This document shows, piece by piece, positions 18,822 to 27,170 of a stretch of DNA of 64,000 bases. Numbering within the stretch: position 1 is the first letter of the stretch; the number at the start of each line of letters is the position of its first letter. A model generated the notes under the pieces. That model did no database searches. It worked only from the letters and a program-made list of their open reading frames with translations, and was not told the origin of the DNA. This DNA is from Bacteroidales bacterium (GTDB lineage: Bacteria; Bacteroidota; Bacteroidia; Bacteroidales; Tenuifilaceae), in NCBI GenBank assembly GCA_003818205.1, contig RPRQ01000009.1, forward strand, positions 1 through 64,000, written 5' to 3'. Both the position numbers and the translations under genes were made by a program.

Positions 18822-20030
18822 ATGCTTAAATATCTTAAAATCAGCATTTTAACTTTACTGTTTTTATTGTTACATACTATTAACTCTACCGCACAGGGAG
18901 TTAGTGATACGATTCTTTCAGGAGGGTTTAACGCATTGAGGGTTGCCGTTCCGTTCCTAACCATAGCCCCCGATTCCCGATCGGCAAGCATGGGCGATGC
19001 TGGTGCAGCAACAACCCCTGATGCGAATTCACAGCATTGGAATCTAGCAAAATACCCATTCCTCAATAAAAAATGGGGGGTGTCGTACTCCTATACACCA
19101 TGGCTAAGGAAGCTGGTTAACGACATTAACCTCCACTATTTAACCACGTTTAGAAGAATTGACAAGGAGCAGGTTGTCAGCGGCTCTTTACTCTATTTCT
19201 CCATGGGAGAAATTATCTTCACAAATGAGGGTGGAATTCAAACATCAAAGCATAACCCCAACGAGCTAGCAGTTGATATCGGTTACTCAAGAAAATTTGC
19301 CGATTTGGTTTCGGGGGGTATTGCATTCCGTTACATTCGGTCGGATCTTACTGGTGGATACTCTAATCAAGCCCAATCATCATCAACAGCAGGGAATGCC
19401 TTTGCAGCGGATATTTCCGTTTATTACGAGCAACCATTGACCATTGATAACAAGAAGGCACAGGCAGCATTCGGCTTGGTAATTTCAAATATAGGATCGA
19501 AAATCTCCTATAACGCTGATGCTATCAAAGATTTTATTCCTATTAACCTAAGGTTAGGCGGACGCTTTTCGATTGATTACGATCAGTTTAACTCGTTTTC
19601 ATTCGTTATGGATGCCAACAAACTCCTCGTTCCAACTCCGCCAATTTATGACCGTACAACGAACGAAATCATTTTAGGCAAGAATCCGAATGTTTCAATC
19701 GGCGAAGGTATGCTTCAATCCTTCAACGATGCTCCAGGGGGAGCGAAAGAAGAACTTCGTGAAATTAGCTATGCGTTGGGCTTCGAGTATTTATACTCCA
19801 AGCAGTTTGCTCTCCGCGGAGGTTACTTTACCGAGGCTAAAACTAAGGGAAACAGAAAATACTATACCCTGGGAGCAGGGCTTAAGTATAACGTTTTCAC
19901 CCTCGATTTTGCTTATCTGATTCCACAAGCAGGGCAGAATAACCCGATGGCAAATACGGTTAGATTCACTTTGTCATTCGATTTTGATGCTGAAACCCAG
20001 AATAAAAAGTCGAAACAGAATAACAATTAA
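18822..20030 (+). CDS. porV: T9SS outer-membrane shuttle/attachment protein PorV
   Basis: PorV (LptO) is a FadL-like outer-membrane barrel that carries cargo from the translocon to PorU. Signal peptide residues 1-25 end in NSTAQG. The conserved start FNALRVAVPFLTIAPDSRSA and MGDAGAATTPDANS are diagnostic. The body is rich in beta-strand sequence, and the strand TVRFTLSFDF lies shortly before a short polar tail. The length of 402 is normal. A TIR-bounded element has inserted exactly at its stop codon: the stop lies inside the left target-site duplication. Confidence 0.95.
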   Translation: MLKYLKISILTLLFLLLHTINSTAQGVSDTILSGGFNALRVAVPFLTIAPDSRSASMGDAGAATTPDANSQHWNLAKYPFLNKKWGVSYSYTPWLRKLVNDINLHYLTTFRRIDKEQVVSGSLLYFSMGEIIFTNEGGIQTSKHNPNELAVDIGYSRKFADLVSGGIAFRYIRSDLTGGYSNQAQSSSTAGNAFAADISVYYEQPLTIDNKKAQAAFGLVISNIGSKISYNADAIKDFIPINLRLGGRFSIDYDQFNSFSFVMDANKLLVPTPPIYDRTTNEIILGKNPNVSIGEGMLQSFNDAPGGAKEELREISYALGFEYLYSKQFALRGGYFTEAKTKGNRKYYTLGAGLKYNVFTLDFAYLIPQAGQNNPMANTVRFTLSFDFDAETQNKKSKQNNN

Positions 20031-20035
20031 AGAGG

Positions 20036-20169
20036 CAATGTAGTTTACTTAATGTTGATAAAACGCTGACAGGTTCTACGAACTCTGTCAGGTTAACCAA
20101 CTTGATTGACCTTTCAGAGTCGGAAGACCTGAAAGTTTCAATTGCAAAATCCTTAAGTAAACAACATTG
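20036..20169. mobile_element. Non-autonomous TIR element A (134 bp)
   Basis: The ends CAATGTAGTTTACTTAA and TTAAGTAAACAACATTG are inverted repeats differing at one base. The flanks are ATTAAAGAGG (20026-20035) and ATTAAAGAGT (20170-20179), a 10-bp target duplication with one mismatch. No coding capacity. It shares its termini with elements at 27397 and 46135. The 10-bp duplication would fit an IS4-like parent, which is an inference. Confidence 0.75.
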
Positions 20170-20198
20170 ATTAAAGAGTATATAAAAGGCATAAAACC

Positions 20199-20684
20199 AT
20201 GAAAATTAGGGTTGGCTTTGGTTATGATGTACATAAACTCGAAGAGGGTTACACGCTTTGGCTTGGAGGGATACTTGTTGAGCACACCAAGGGTTCGGTG
20301 GGTCATTCCGATGGCGATGTTCTTATCCATGCCATTTGCGATGCAATGCTAGGTGCTGCAAATCTTAGGGATATTGGAATTCATTTCCCCGATACCAATC
20401 AATCCCTTAAAGGGATTGATAGCAAAGTTTTACTAAAGAAAACCCTTGATATCGTTAAATCTAAAGGGTACCAAATCGGGAATATCGATTCAACGGTGTG
20501 CCTCCAAAAGCCAAAAATCAAGGATATAATACCTGTAATGCAAAAAGTCCTCGCCAATGTACTAGAAATTCCTGTTGAAGATATATCCATAAAGGCGACC
20601 ACCACCGAAAATCTTGGCTTTGTTGGGAAAGAAGAGGGTATTGCTGCCTATGCAACTGTTCTTCTTGAAAAGGAAACCAGTTAG
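20199..20684 (+). CDS. ispF: 2-C-methyl-D-erythritol 2,4-cyclodiphosphate synthase
   Basis: IspF makes the cyclic diphosphate intermediate of the MEP isoprenoid pathway with release of CMP. The Zn ligands are D8 and H10 in GFGYDVHKL and H42 in KGSVGHSDGDVLIHA. DIGIHFPDT and TTENLGFVGKEEGIAAYA are the other conserved blocks. The 161-residue length is standard for this trimeric enzyme. It starts 30 nt after element A, so its expression may be affected by that insertion if it once shared a transcript with porV. Confidence 0.95.
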   Translation: MKIRVGFGYDVHKLEEGYTLWLGGILVEHTKGSVGHSDGDVLIHAICDAMLGAANLRDIGIHFPDTNQSLKGIDSKVLLKKTLDIVKSKGYQIGNIDSTVCLQKPKIKDIIPVMQKVLANVLEIPVEDISIKATTTENLGFVGKEEGIAAYATVLLEKETS

Positions 20685-20739
20685 AATAATCCAAATTTCT
20701 TATCTTTAGGGCTTAATTTACCGATTAACCAATATCAAC

Positions 20740-21117
20740 ATGAGTCCTAAAACTTTAGTGATTGGTGCTAGTACAAATCCCCAACGTTTTTCATACCTGG
20801 CTATAAAAAGCTTGGTTAAACATAAAGTTGATGTTGTAGCCATTGGAGTAAAGCTAGGAGAGGTTGACGGAATTCCTATTCTCGTTGATAAGCCTAAATT
20901 AAATGACATCCATACCATAACCCTTTACCTAAATGCAGAGCGACAGCGCGAGTATTTAGATTATTTCATATCACTAAAACCAAAACGAATTATCTTTAAT
21001 CCTGGAACTGAGAATGGGGAGCTAATTAAGCTCGCTCGTGCGAATGGTATCGATCCCATTTTCGATTGCACCTTGGTAATGCTTAACAATGGAAGTTACT
21101 TTTCAAAGCAGAAATAG
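20740..21117 (+). CDS. CoA-binding (YccU-like) small protein
   Basis: The 125-residue protein is a Rossmann-type CoA_binding_2 domain. It begins KTLVIGASTNPQRFSYLAIK, the nucleotide-binding loop, and has VAIGVKLGEVDGIPIL and IIFNPGTENGELIKLAR in the usual order, ending near a CTLVML strand. The biological role is unknown in the family. It lies 55 nt after ispF on the same strand and may share its transcript. Confidence 0.85.
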   Translation: MSPKTLVIGASTNPQRFSYLAIKSLVKHKVDVVAIGVKLGEVDGIPILVDKPKLNDIHTITLYLNAERQREYLDYFISLKPKRIIFNPGTENGELIKLARANGIDPIFDCTLVMLNNGSYFSKQK

Positions 21118-21138
21118 TACTTCTAAGAAGCAAAAAGT

Positions 21139-21158
21139 ATTCCTAGTACGCTAGGAAT
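21139..21158. terminator. Hairpin between convergent genes
   Basis: ATTCCTAG and CTAGGAAT form a perfect 8-bp stem with a TACG loop. On the minus strand it is followed by ACTTTTTG. It lies in the spacer between the CoA-binding gene and the convergent lipoprotein gene and could end either transcript. Confidence 0.5.
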
Positions 21159-21340
21159 TTCAAATTAAAAAGGCAATGTGGTAATTTTAAAGCACCTAAA
21201 AAAACCTCCGCAATACTTGTATTTATTGAATTTATAAAGTAGTTACGACTACTTAAATTTAAACGTTGATATGAATAGTTACGAATGATTTAATTCGTTT
21301 GCTATTCCCAATGAGGACTATGGTTTCTTTATTAACTTCT

Positions 21341-21733
21341 TCATCTTTTAAAGTATAAAGCCCTCACATACTCCCCTGATATACTATAATTCCAATCTAT
21401 CGATTTGAAATCTCTACTCACATGCCCTTCTCCTGCAGCATTATAACCATTAATATCCCTAATTGTAATCACAGTGTCTATTAGTTGAACATACGTATCA
21501 ACTTCATTACCAATATTATGAAAATTATTAATCACAAAATAGGTTGAATCAAAACCTGCTCCAGCCCTATAAATGGTTACTGAATATTGTCTAGGGTTAA
21601 TCGCTCCCGATTCCTCCACACACCTCCAAGCCCCTGATATTGAATCCGTATCGCCTGTAAATTTCTCGCACGAAGAAAATGCAATGGGAATGAAAACCAT
21701 CAATATTAATAATGCCTTAGTAATCTTTCTCAT
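21341..21733 (-). CDS. Small hypothetical lipoprotein
   Basis: I do not recognise the family. From the ATG at 21733 (MRKITKALLILMVF) there is a signal peptide with lipobox AFSSC, then about 105 residues of mature protein containing SISGAWRCVEES, a start reminiscent of small lipocalin-like Bacteroidota lipoproteins. The open frame begins 17 codons earlier, but that part reads through a hairpin repeat and is unlikely to be translated. It is probably an exported lipoprotein of about 130 residues including the signal. Confidence 0.65.
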   Translation of the reverse strand: MRKITKALLILMVFIPIAFSSCEKFTGDTDSISGAWRCVEESGAINPRQYSVTIYRAGAGFDSTYFVINNFHNIGNEVDTYVQLIDTVITIRDINGYNAAGEGHVSRDFKSIDWNYSISGEYVRALYFKR

Positions 21734-21751
21734 GGCTTTAAAGTTAAAGTT

Positions 21752-21788
21752 AACCATGAAGCGCTCAACCGTTGAATGCTTCATGGTT
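21752..21788. repeat. Inverted repeat upstream of the lipoprotein gene
   Basis: AACCATGAAGC and GCTTCATGGTT form an 11-bp stem around a loop that itself holds CAAC/GTTG. It lies just before the likely start of the 21341-21733 gene. No T run follows, so it is not an obvious terminator. Confidence 0.45.
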
Positions 21789-21840
21789 GATTAGAATTAT
21801 TCCTTTGAGTTAGGCGTATGTTATATTATAAGAATTCTAC

Positions 21841-21963
21841 CAAACCCAGAGGGTTTGAATGTTTACAGCAACTTGCATGATTAGGATATTCGACCCCTGC
21901 CGGGGTCGAATAAACTCTAATCGCAACAATGTCTTTCTACAAACATTTGATGCCGCTGGCATC
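21841..21963. repeat. Cluster of three short hairpins
   Basis: Three perfect small hairpins occur in 123 bases: CAAACCC/GGGTTTG (21841-21857), TATTCGACCCC/GGGGTCGAATA (21887-21912) and GATGCC/GGCATC (21949-21963). The arrangement looks like one composite extragenic repeat. It lies downstream of hutU and may also stop its transcript. Confidence 0.55.
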
Positions 21964-21989
21964 ATTCATTATTAAAATGCCTAACTTAC

Positions 21990-24005
21990 TCATTCCTTTA
22001 TAGCACCGCTGATAATAGTATCATCGGCTATGTTTGGAATTGTAACTTTCAGTAATGGTGTACGCTCCATTTCACGCTGTATAGCAGTTATAGCACCGCT
22101 ATTACGCGCCCAGCTACGACGTGCAATTCCATTGTTCACATCCCAAAGAAGCATCTGCCTTATCCTACGGTCAGCATCGGCTGAGCCATCGAGGGTCATT
22201 CCAAATCCGCCGTTAATTACTTCGCCCCATCCTACTCCACCACCATTGTGTATTGATACCCAAGTTGCACCACGGAACGAATCACCAATAACGTTATGAA
22301 TTGCCATATCGGCAGTGTAACGTGAACCATCATAAATATTGGATGTTTCACGATAAGGAGAATCTGTTCCGGATACATCGTGATGATCACGACCAAGAAC
22401 GATTGGTGCAGATACTTTACCATCCTTAATTGCCTTATTAAATGCCTCTGCAATCTTGATTCTTCCCTCGGAATCGGCATATAGAATCCGAGCCTGAGAA
22501 CCTACAACGAGCTTATTCTTTTGAGCCTCTTTAATCCAGTGAATATTATCATTCAGCTGATTAGTAATATCGCTAGGTGCTGTTCGAGCAATTTTATCAA
22601 GAACATCGGCAGCAATCTTATCGGTTATCTCCAAATCCTTTGGGTCGGATGAGGTACACACCCAACGGAAAGGACCAAATCCGTAGTCGAAGAATAATGG
22701 GCCCATAATATCCTGCACATACGATGGGTATTTGAAATCACCATTGGGTTTTAGAACATCGGCTCCCGCACGGCTACTCTCCAAGAGGAAGGCATTGCCA
22801 TAATCGAAGAAGTACATGCCCTGCTCAACCATCCCATTGATGGCCTTGACATGTCGGCGTAAACTTTCATAAACCTTATCCTTGAAGAGATTGGGATTTT
22901 CAGCCATCATCCTGTTCGATTCCTCAAAGCTTAATCCGGCAGGGTAGTAACCACCAGCAAAAGGATTATGAAGTGATGTTTGATCGCTACCTAAATCGAT
23001 AAATATCTTTTCAATTACCAATCTCTCCCACAAATCAACAATGTTTCCATGATATGCTAATGATACAGCCTCTTTATTGGAAACTGCTTTGCGAATACGA
23101 GGCATCATCTCATCGAGGTTTTCGAAAACCTCATCAACCCAACCCTGACTATGTCTTGTATGAATTACCTTCGGATTTACTTCGGCAATTATTCCAATCA
23201 TTCCTGCGATAACTGCGGCCTTAGGCTGAGCACCCGACATTCCGCCCAATCCTGATGAAATAAAAATTTTACCCCGAAGGTCGGTTTCCCCTGCCTTCAT
23301 CCTCATTCTGCCTGCATTCATCACGGTTATGGTTGTTCCATGAACAATCCCCTGGGGACCAATGTACATGAACGAACCAGCAGTCATTTGGCCATATTGA
23401 GTAACTCCTAGCGCATTAAATTTCTCCCAATCATCCTTGCTTGAATAGTTAGGGATCATCATACCATTGGTAACAATAACCCTTGGAGCATCTTTATGTG
23501 AAGGGAAAAGACCCATGGGATGACCTGAATAAAGAGCAAGGGTTTGCTCATCGGTCATTTCGGCAAGATACTTCATGGTAAGCAGGTATTGAGCCCAGTT
23601 TTGGAATACGGCACCATTACCTCCATAGGTTATTAGTTCGTGGGGGTGTTGAGCAACTGCATAATCGAGATTATTGCTAAGCATCAACATAATTGACCCT
23701 GCTTGCACCGATTTATATGGAAAATCGTTTATGCTTCGAGCATAAATCTTATAATCAGGACGGAAACGATACATGTAAATCCTTCCGTATTCATTCAATT
23801 CATGCGCAAATTCCTCTGCCAAAACGGCATGGTGCTTTGCGGGAAAATATCGAAGGGCATTCCTTAAAGCTAGCCTTTTCTCTTCTAATGATAATATTTG
23901 TTTACGCTTAGGAGCGTGGTTAACGCTTGAATCCCATGCCTTTGCAGCAGGTAATACATCAGGAATTCCTTGTAGAATTAACTTGTGAAATTCTTCTTTG
24001 CTCAT
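21990..24005 (-). CDS. hutU: Urocanate hydratase
   Basis: Urocanase converts urocanate to imidazolone propionate in histidine degradation, using tightly bound NAD+. The 671-residue length is the long form found in Bacteroidota. Conserved blocks include YGGNGAVFQNWAQY, FISSGLGGMSGAQPKA (NAD binding), FDYGFGPFRWVCTSSDP with the catalytic cysteine, and HNGGGVGWGEVINGGFG. No other hut genes are adjacent, so the pathway must be completed elsewhere. A minus-strand TAATTTTG box at 24041-24048 is a likely promoter element. Confidence 0.96.
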   Translation of the reverse strand: MSKEEFHKLILQGIPDVLPAAKAWDSSVNHAPKRKQILSLEEKRLALRNALRYFPAKHHAVLAEEFAHELNEYGRIYMYRFRPDYKIYARSINDFPYKSVQAGSIMLMLSNNLDYAVAQHPHELITYGGNGAVFQNWAQYLLTMKYLAEMTDEQTLALYSGHPMGLFPSHKDAPRVIVTNGMMIPNYSSKDDWEKFNALGVTQYGQMTAGSFMYIGPQGIVHGTTITVMNAGRMRMKAGETDLRGKIFISSGLGGMSGAQPKAAVIAGMIGIIAEVNPKVIHTRHSQGWVDEVFENLDEMMPRIRKAVSNKEAVSLAYHGNIVDLWERLVIEKIFIDLGSDQTSLHNPFAGGYYPAGLSFEESNRMMAENPNLFKDKVYESLRRHVKAINGMVEQGMYFFDYGNAFLLESSRAGADVLKPNGDFKYPSYVQDIMGPLFFDYGFGPFRWVCTSSDPKDLEITDKIAADVLDKIARTAPSDITNQLNDNIHWIKEAQKNKLVVGSQARILYADSEGRIKIAEAFNKAIKDGKVSAPIVLGRDHHDVSGTDSPYRETSNIYDGSRYTADMAIHNVIGDSFRGATWVSIHNGGGVGWGEVINGGFGMTLDGSADADRRIRQMLLWDVNNGIARRSWARNSGAITAIQREMERTPLLKVTIPNIADDTIISGAIKE

Positions 24006-24040
24006 AATTATATTGATGTTTTTCAGTCTAATTTAGATTA

Positions 24041-24048
24041 CAAAATTA
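24041..24048 (-). promoter_or_regulatory. -7 box of hutU
   Basis: On the minus strand this reads TAATTTTG, matching TAnnTTTG, 36 bases before the hutU start. I see no convincing -33 box. Confidence 0.4.
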
Positions 24049-24129
24049 TAATAATTCGGGGGAAAAAGATGACACCGTGTCCCAATTATGTTAAAAATGA
24101 TTTTTGCACGCTATTTGAGAAATACCTGT

Positions 24130-24137
24130 TATATTTG
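24130..24137 (+). promoter_or_regulatory. -7 box of lemA
   Basis: TATATTTG matches TAnnTTTG and lies 19 bases before the lemA ATG. TTTG at 24103-24106 is 23 bases upstream, slightly longer than the usual spacing. Confidence 0.45.
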
Positions 24138-24156
24138 ATAACTAAATAAGACTAAT

Positions 24157-24750
24157 ATGAAAAAGTGGATTGTTATTGGAGCTATCATTCTTGTGGTGAT
24201 TATTATTTACTCTTCGATTAGCGGCTCATACAATAAGATGGTTCAGAAAGATGAAGCCGTTAAAGGGCAATGGGGAAATGTTGAAAACGTTTATCAACGT
24301 CGTAGTGATCTAATCCCTAACCTCGTTAGTACAGTAAAGGGGTATGCCGATTTTGAGCAAAAAACGTTGACTGATGTTATCGAAGCAAGGTCAAAAGCTA
24401 CTCAGGTAAAAATATCACCTGAAAATCTTAATAAGGAAAGCCTTCAACAATTCCAATCTGCTCAGGGAGAACTTAGCAGCACTCTATCGAGACTGATGAT
24501 GGTTGTTGAGCAATACCCCAACCTAAAGGCTAATCAGAATTTCTTAGACCTACAGGCTCAACTAGAGGGAACTGAGAATAGAATTGCCGTTGAACGCAAA
24601 AGATTCAATGATCTATCACAAGAGTACAATACCTTTATCCGTCAATTCCCAAAAAACATTTGGGCTAGCATGTTCGGTTTCGAAAAGAAAGTTTACTTCG
24701 AAGCTGAAGCCGGTGCTGAAAAAGCACCAAAGGTTAGCTTTGATAAATAA
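24157..24750 (+). CDS. lemA: LemA family protein
   Basis: LemA proteins are membrane-anchored with a short outward N-terminus and a cytoplasmic or periplasmic helical bundle. One hydrophobic segment (residues 4-22) is followed by the family blocks QWGNVENVYQRRSDLIPNLV and EQYPNLKANQNFLDLQAQL, then NDLSQEYNTFIRQFP-like sequence (LSQEYNTFIRQFPKN). The length of 197 is typical. The two TPM-domain genes follow, the widespread lemA-TPM association whose function is not established. A hairpin terminator at 24776 separates it from them. Confidence 0.92.
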   Translation: MKKWIVIGAIILVVIIIYSSISGSYNKMVQKDEAVKGQWGNVENVYQRRSDLIPNLVSTVKGYADFEQKTLTDVIEARSKATQVKISPENLNKESLQQFQSAQGELSSTLSRLMMVVEQYPNLKANQNFLDLQAQLEGTENRIAVERKRFNDLSQEYNTFIRQFPKNIWASMFGFEKKVYFEAEAGAEKAPKVSFDK

Positions 24751-24775
24751 AGAAAGTCGAGTTAAATAGACAATG

Positions 24776-24815
24776 GCAAGCAGTAAAGAACCATTTATTG
24801 CTTGCTATTTGTTAT
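24776..24815 (+). terminator. Intrinsic terminator after lemA
   Basis: GCAAGCAGTAAA and TTTATTGCTTGC pair over 12 bases with one G-U, loop GAACCA, followed by TATTTGTTATTTTT. It may limit read-through from lemA into the TPM genes. Confidence 0.65.
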
Positions 24816-24866
24816 TTTTATAGAATTAAATTGAACAAAGCTACAATCAACTAATAATAAAAATCC

Positions 24867-25304
24867 ATGCGACCAGTCGATTATTTTACCAAGGAACAGC
24901 AAAAGCGAATAGTTGAAGCTATTAAGCAGGCTGAATACGATACATCAGGGGAGATAAGAGTTCATATCGAAAAGAGTTGTAAGAAAAATGTTCTCGATAG
25001 GGCTGTTGATATTTTCGCCATGCTAAAAATGCACAAGACTGAACTTCGCAATGGTGTACTATTCTATCTCTCGCTTGAAGATCATCAGTTTGCAATACTT
25101 GGCGATGCAGGTATAAACGCAAAGGTTCCTGAGAACTTCTGGGAGTCGGTAAAAGAAGCTGTAATTGAGCAGTTCAAAGCAGGCAATCAAACCGAAGGCT
25201 TAGTGAAAGGTATCCTAATGGCAGGAGAAAAGCTAAAAGCGCATTTCCCCTACCAAAAAAATGATGTAAACGAGCTGTCAGACGAAATCTCATTCGGTAA
25301 ATAA
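24867..25304 (+). CDS. TPM-domain protein (cytoplasmic form)
   Basis: This 145-residue protein carries a TPM (YgcG-type) domain without a signal peptide. It begins with a short lead to KRIVEAIKQAEYDTSGEIRV, followed by DRAVDIFAMLKMHKTELRNG and FAILGDAGINAKVPENFWES, the core strands of the fold. TPM domains occur in thylakoid TLP18.3 and in bacterial membrane proteins, with weak phosphatase activity reported for the plant form. The bacterial role is unknown. It ends 13 nt before the secreted TPM gene. Confidence 0.85.
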   Translation: MRPVDYFTKEQQKRIVEAIKQAEYDTSGEIRVHIEKSCKKNVLDRAVDIFAMLKMHKTELRNGVLFYLSLEDHQFAILGDAGINAKVPENFWESVKEAVIEQFKAGNQTEGLVKGILMAGEKLKAHFPYQKNDVNELSDEISFGK

Positions 25305-25317
25305 AACTCCAATAGCC

Positions 25318-26109
25318 ATGAAAATACTAAAAACACTCTTACTATCGGTTCTTGTTCTATCATCATCGATTCTTTTTGCTCAGGAGTTACCGAAGCCAAT
25401 GGATCCACCTCGTTTGGTTAACGATTTTGTTGGGTTGTTAGGTCAGGATGAGGTTTCAAGCCTTGAATCAAAATTACGTACCTATAACGATACTACCTCA
25501 ACTCAAATATATATTGTTATTGTTAACGATTTGCTTGGTTACGATAAATCTGATTACGCCTTTCGCCTTGCCGAACAATGGAAAATCGGGCAAAAAGACA
25601 AAAACAACGGAGCATTGATTCTTGTTAAACCTAAATCGGGCAGGGAGAAAGGCGAAGCCTTTATTGCAATCGGTTATGGTTTGGAGGATGTTATTCCCGA
25701 TATTACTGCCAATCATATTGTTGATCTCGAAATGATTCCATTCTTTAAGCAGAATCAATTCTACCAAGGTCTCGATGCAGCGACAAATACCATAATAAAC
25801 CTTGCTAAGGGTAAATTTACAGCCGAACAGTATGGTAAGCGCAAAAAATCATCAGGTGGTGGAAGTGCAATTATTATTATCATTATTGTTATTGTTCTTT
25901 CATTAATTTTTAGAGGGAACTCTAATAATCGAGGAAAAACGATGGGTGGTAGTAGTCTTCCATTCTGGTTGGCACTTGGAATGCTTTCGAGCGGTAGCCG
26001 AAGTGGAGGTTTCGGAGGATTTTCTTCAGGTTCAGGCGGGTTTGGCGGTGGCTTCGGCGGCGGTGGCGGCGGAAGTTTTGGCGGAGGAGGAGCTGGCGGA
26101 AGCTGGTAG
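25318..26109 (+). CDS. TPM-domain membrane protein with Gly-rich tail (YgcG-like)
   Basis: Signal peptide residues 1-21 (SSSILFAQ end) are followed by a TPM domain (RLVNDFVGLLGQDEVSSLE, TQIYIVIVND, KNNGALILVKP, AIGYGLEDVIPD), then a transmembrane run of isoleucine and valine near residues 183-200, and a tail of about 50 residues made almost only of Gly, Ser and Phe, ending AGGSW. The coding sequence of this tail and the following 55 bases are duplicated at 27003, on the far side of the HEPN-MNT pair. The tail codons differ between copies mostly at third positions. Confidence 0.9.
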   Translation: MKILKTLLLSVLVLSSSILFAQELPKPMDPPRLVNDFVGLLGQDEVSSLESKLRTYNDTTSTQIYIVIVNDLLGYDKSDYAFRLAEQWKIGQKDKNNGALILVKPKSGREKGEAFIAIGYGLEDVIPDITANHIVDLEMIPFFKQNQFYQGLDAATNTIINLAKGKFTAEQYGKRKKSSGGGSAIIIIIIVIVLSLIFRGNSNNRGKTMGGSSLPFWLALGMLSSGSRSGGFGGFSSGSGGFGGGFGGGGGGSFGGGGAGGSW

Positions 26110-26165
26110 TATAGGATGATCGAACACGAATGACGCTGATGATACGGATTTACACAGATACTTAA
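25995..26165 (+). repeat. Direct repeat, left copy (TPM gene tail)
   Basis: This stretch, from TAGCCGAAGTGGAGG to about 55 bases past the stop, is repeated at 27003-27170 with small differences and one 3-nt difference in the glycine run. The two copies enclose the second HEPN-MNT pair. Confidence 0.8.
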
Positions 26166-26187
26166 TTCGACAACATTCTCTCCACTT

Positions 26188-26499
26188 TTATGTAATACTT
26201 ATTTCTTGACCATATTTAAGTATTTCATAAACAATAGGATTTGAAAGTTCAAAATCTCTTTCCCTAAAAGGGTGGGGTTCAATCCGGCTATCAATTTGTC
26301 GCCTTAACCTCATCAATTCTAATTGTATGTCAATTAAATTATTATAATCTTTCAAAACAATTGCAATATCAATATCACTATCTTGATGGTAATTCCCTTT
26401 AGCATAGGAGCCAAAAAGAATTATTCTAATATCATTATAGTTTGCTTTTACAACACCTGCATACCTTTGAGCAATTTTTATAGCATCTGCTTTATCCAT
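26188..26499 (-). CDS. MNT-type nucleotidyltransferase (HEPN-MNT pair 2)
   Basis: The 103-residue protein has the same layout as the one at 9576: GSYAKGNYHQDSDIDIAI at residues 30-47 with metal ligands D42 and D44, and the shared IDSRIEPHP motif. It overlaps the HEPN gene by 22 nt. Its role as antitoxin is inferred from the family. It lies convergent to the TPM gene, between two copies of that gene's 3' end, so the pair appears to have arrived by insertion or recombination. Confidence 0.88.
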   Translation of the reverse strand: MDKADAIKIAQRYAGVVKANYNDIRIILFGSYAKGNYHQDSDIDIAIVLKDYNNLIDIQLELMRLRRQIDSRIEPHPFRERDFELSNPIVYEILKYGQEISIT

Positions 26500-26885
26500 A
26501 TTCTAATCACTGTAATTTTATCAATCCATTCTTTTGTAAAGTCTGCGGTACACAATTTATAAAATTCTCTTTTATAATCATCATATCTTGCATTAAGGTT
26601 AAAAGAGGTTATTTTATCGAGCCAATCTGAATTTTCGTCTGTCATCTTCATTTCACTAAGTTCTGCTAACCTGTAGAGATTGTGAAGAAAAGGAGCATGC
26701 TTCTTGTGCTTAGCCACATAAACAGCTTTGAGCAATTTTTCAACAGAAATATGACCCAAAAACAATGCCCATCCGTATGATTTTGAATCATATAAACTAA
26801 GCATTGTCTGAAAATCCTCATCAGAAGTTTCAATCCAATGTTTTACAACTTTATCTAGGTCAATATTTATGTTATTGTTACTCAT
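26478..26885 (-). CDS. HEPN-domain protein (HEPN-MNT pair 2)
   Basis: About 135 residues from the ATG at 26885 (MSNNNINIDLDKVVKHWIET). The frame is open to 26930, but the shorter start aligns with the paralogue at 9863. Shared blocks are HWIETSDEDFQTM, GHISVEKLLKAVYV, HNLYRLAELSEM and NLNARYDDYK. As in pair 1, no RX4-6H RNase motif is visible. The two pairs are related along their full length, so the genome holds at least two versions of the module. Confidence 0.85.
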   Translation of the reverse strand: MSNNNINIDLDKVVKHWIETSDEDFQTMLSLYDSKSYGWALFLGHISVEKLLKAVYVAKHKKHAPFLHNLYRLAELSEMKMTDENSDWLDKITSFNLNARYDDYKREFYKLCTADFTKEWIDKITVIRIWIKQML

Positions 26886-26950
26886 TTCATATTTTATGGT
26901 CAAATATACAATTAAATCATTGAATGACAATTGAACTGATTATTGCAATC

Positions 26951-26960
26951 CAACAACGTA
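26951..26960 (+). repeat. Cassette-boundary decamer, site 3
   Basis: CAACAACGTA differs by one base from the reverse complement of the decamer at 9549 and 10341. It lies just upstream of HEPN gene 2 and 43 bases before the duplicated TPM tail. Confidence 0.35.
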
Positions 26961-27002
26961 TTTTAGCATTCTGGTTAGTTTTATAATTGGTAACAAACTG
27001 TA

Positions 27003-27170
27003 TAGCCGAAGTGGAGGTTTCGGAGGATTTTCTTCAGGTTCAGGTGGATTCGGTGGAGGAGGCTTCGGCGGCGGTGGCGGCGGAAGTTTTGGCGGTGGCG
27101 GTGCTGGGGGAAGCTGGTAAGATAATCGAACACGAATGACACTGATGAATCAGATTTACACAGGTGCTTC
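27003..27170 (+). pseudogene. Duplicated 3' tail of the TPM gene
   Basis: A 39-codon fragment encoding the Gly/Ser/Phe tail (SRSGGFGGFSSGSGGFGG to GAGGSW, stop at 27118-27120) plus about 50 downstream bases, closely matching 25995-26165. It has no start and no TPM domain. The two copies form a direct repeat of about 170 bases around the HEPN-MNT pair, as expected if a duplication or a 3'-end-replacing integration placed the module here. Confidence 0.8.
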
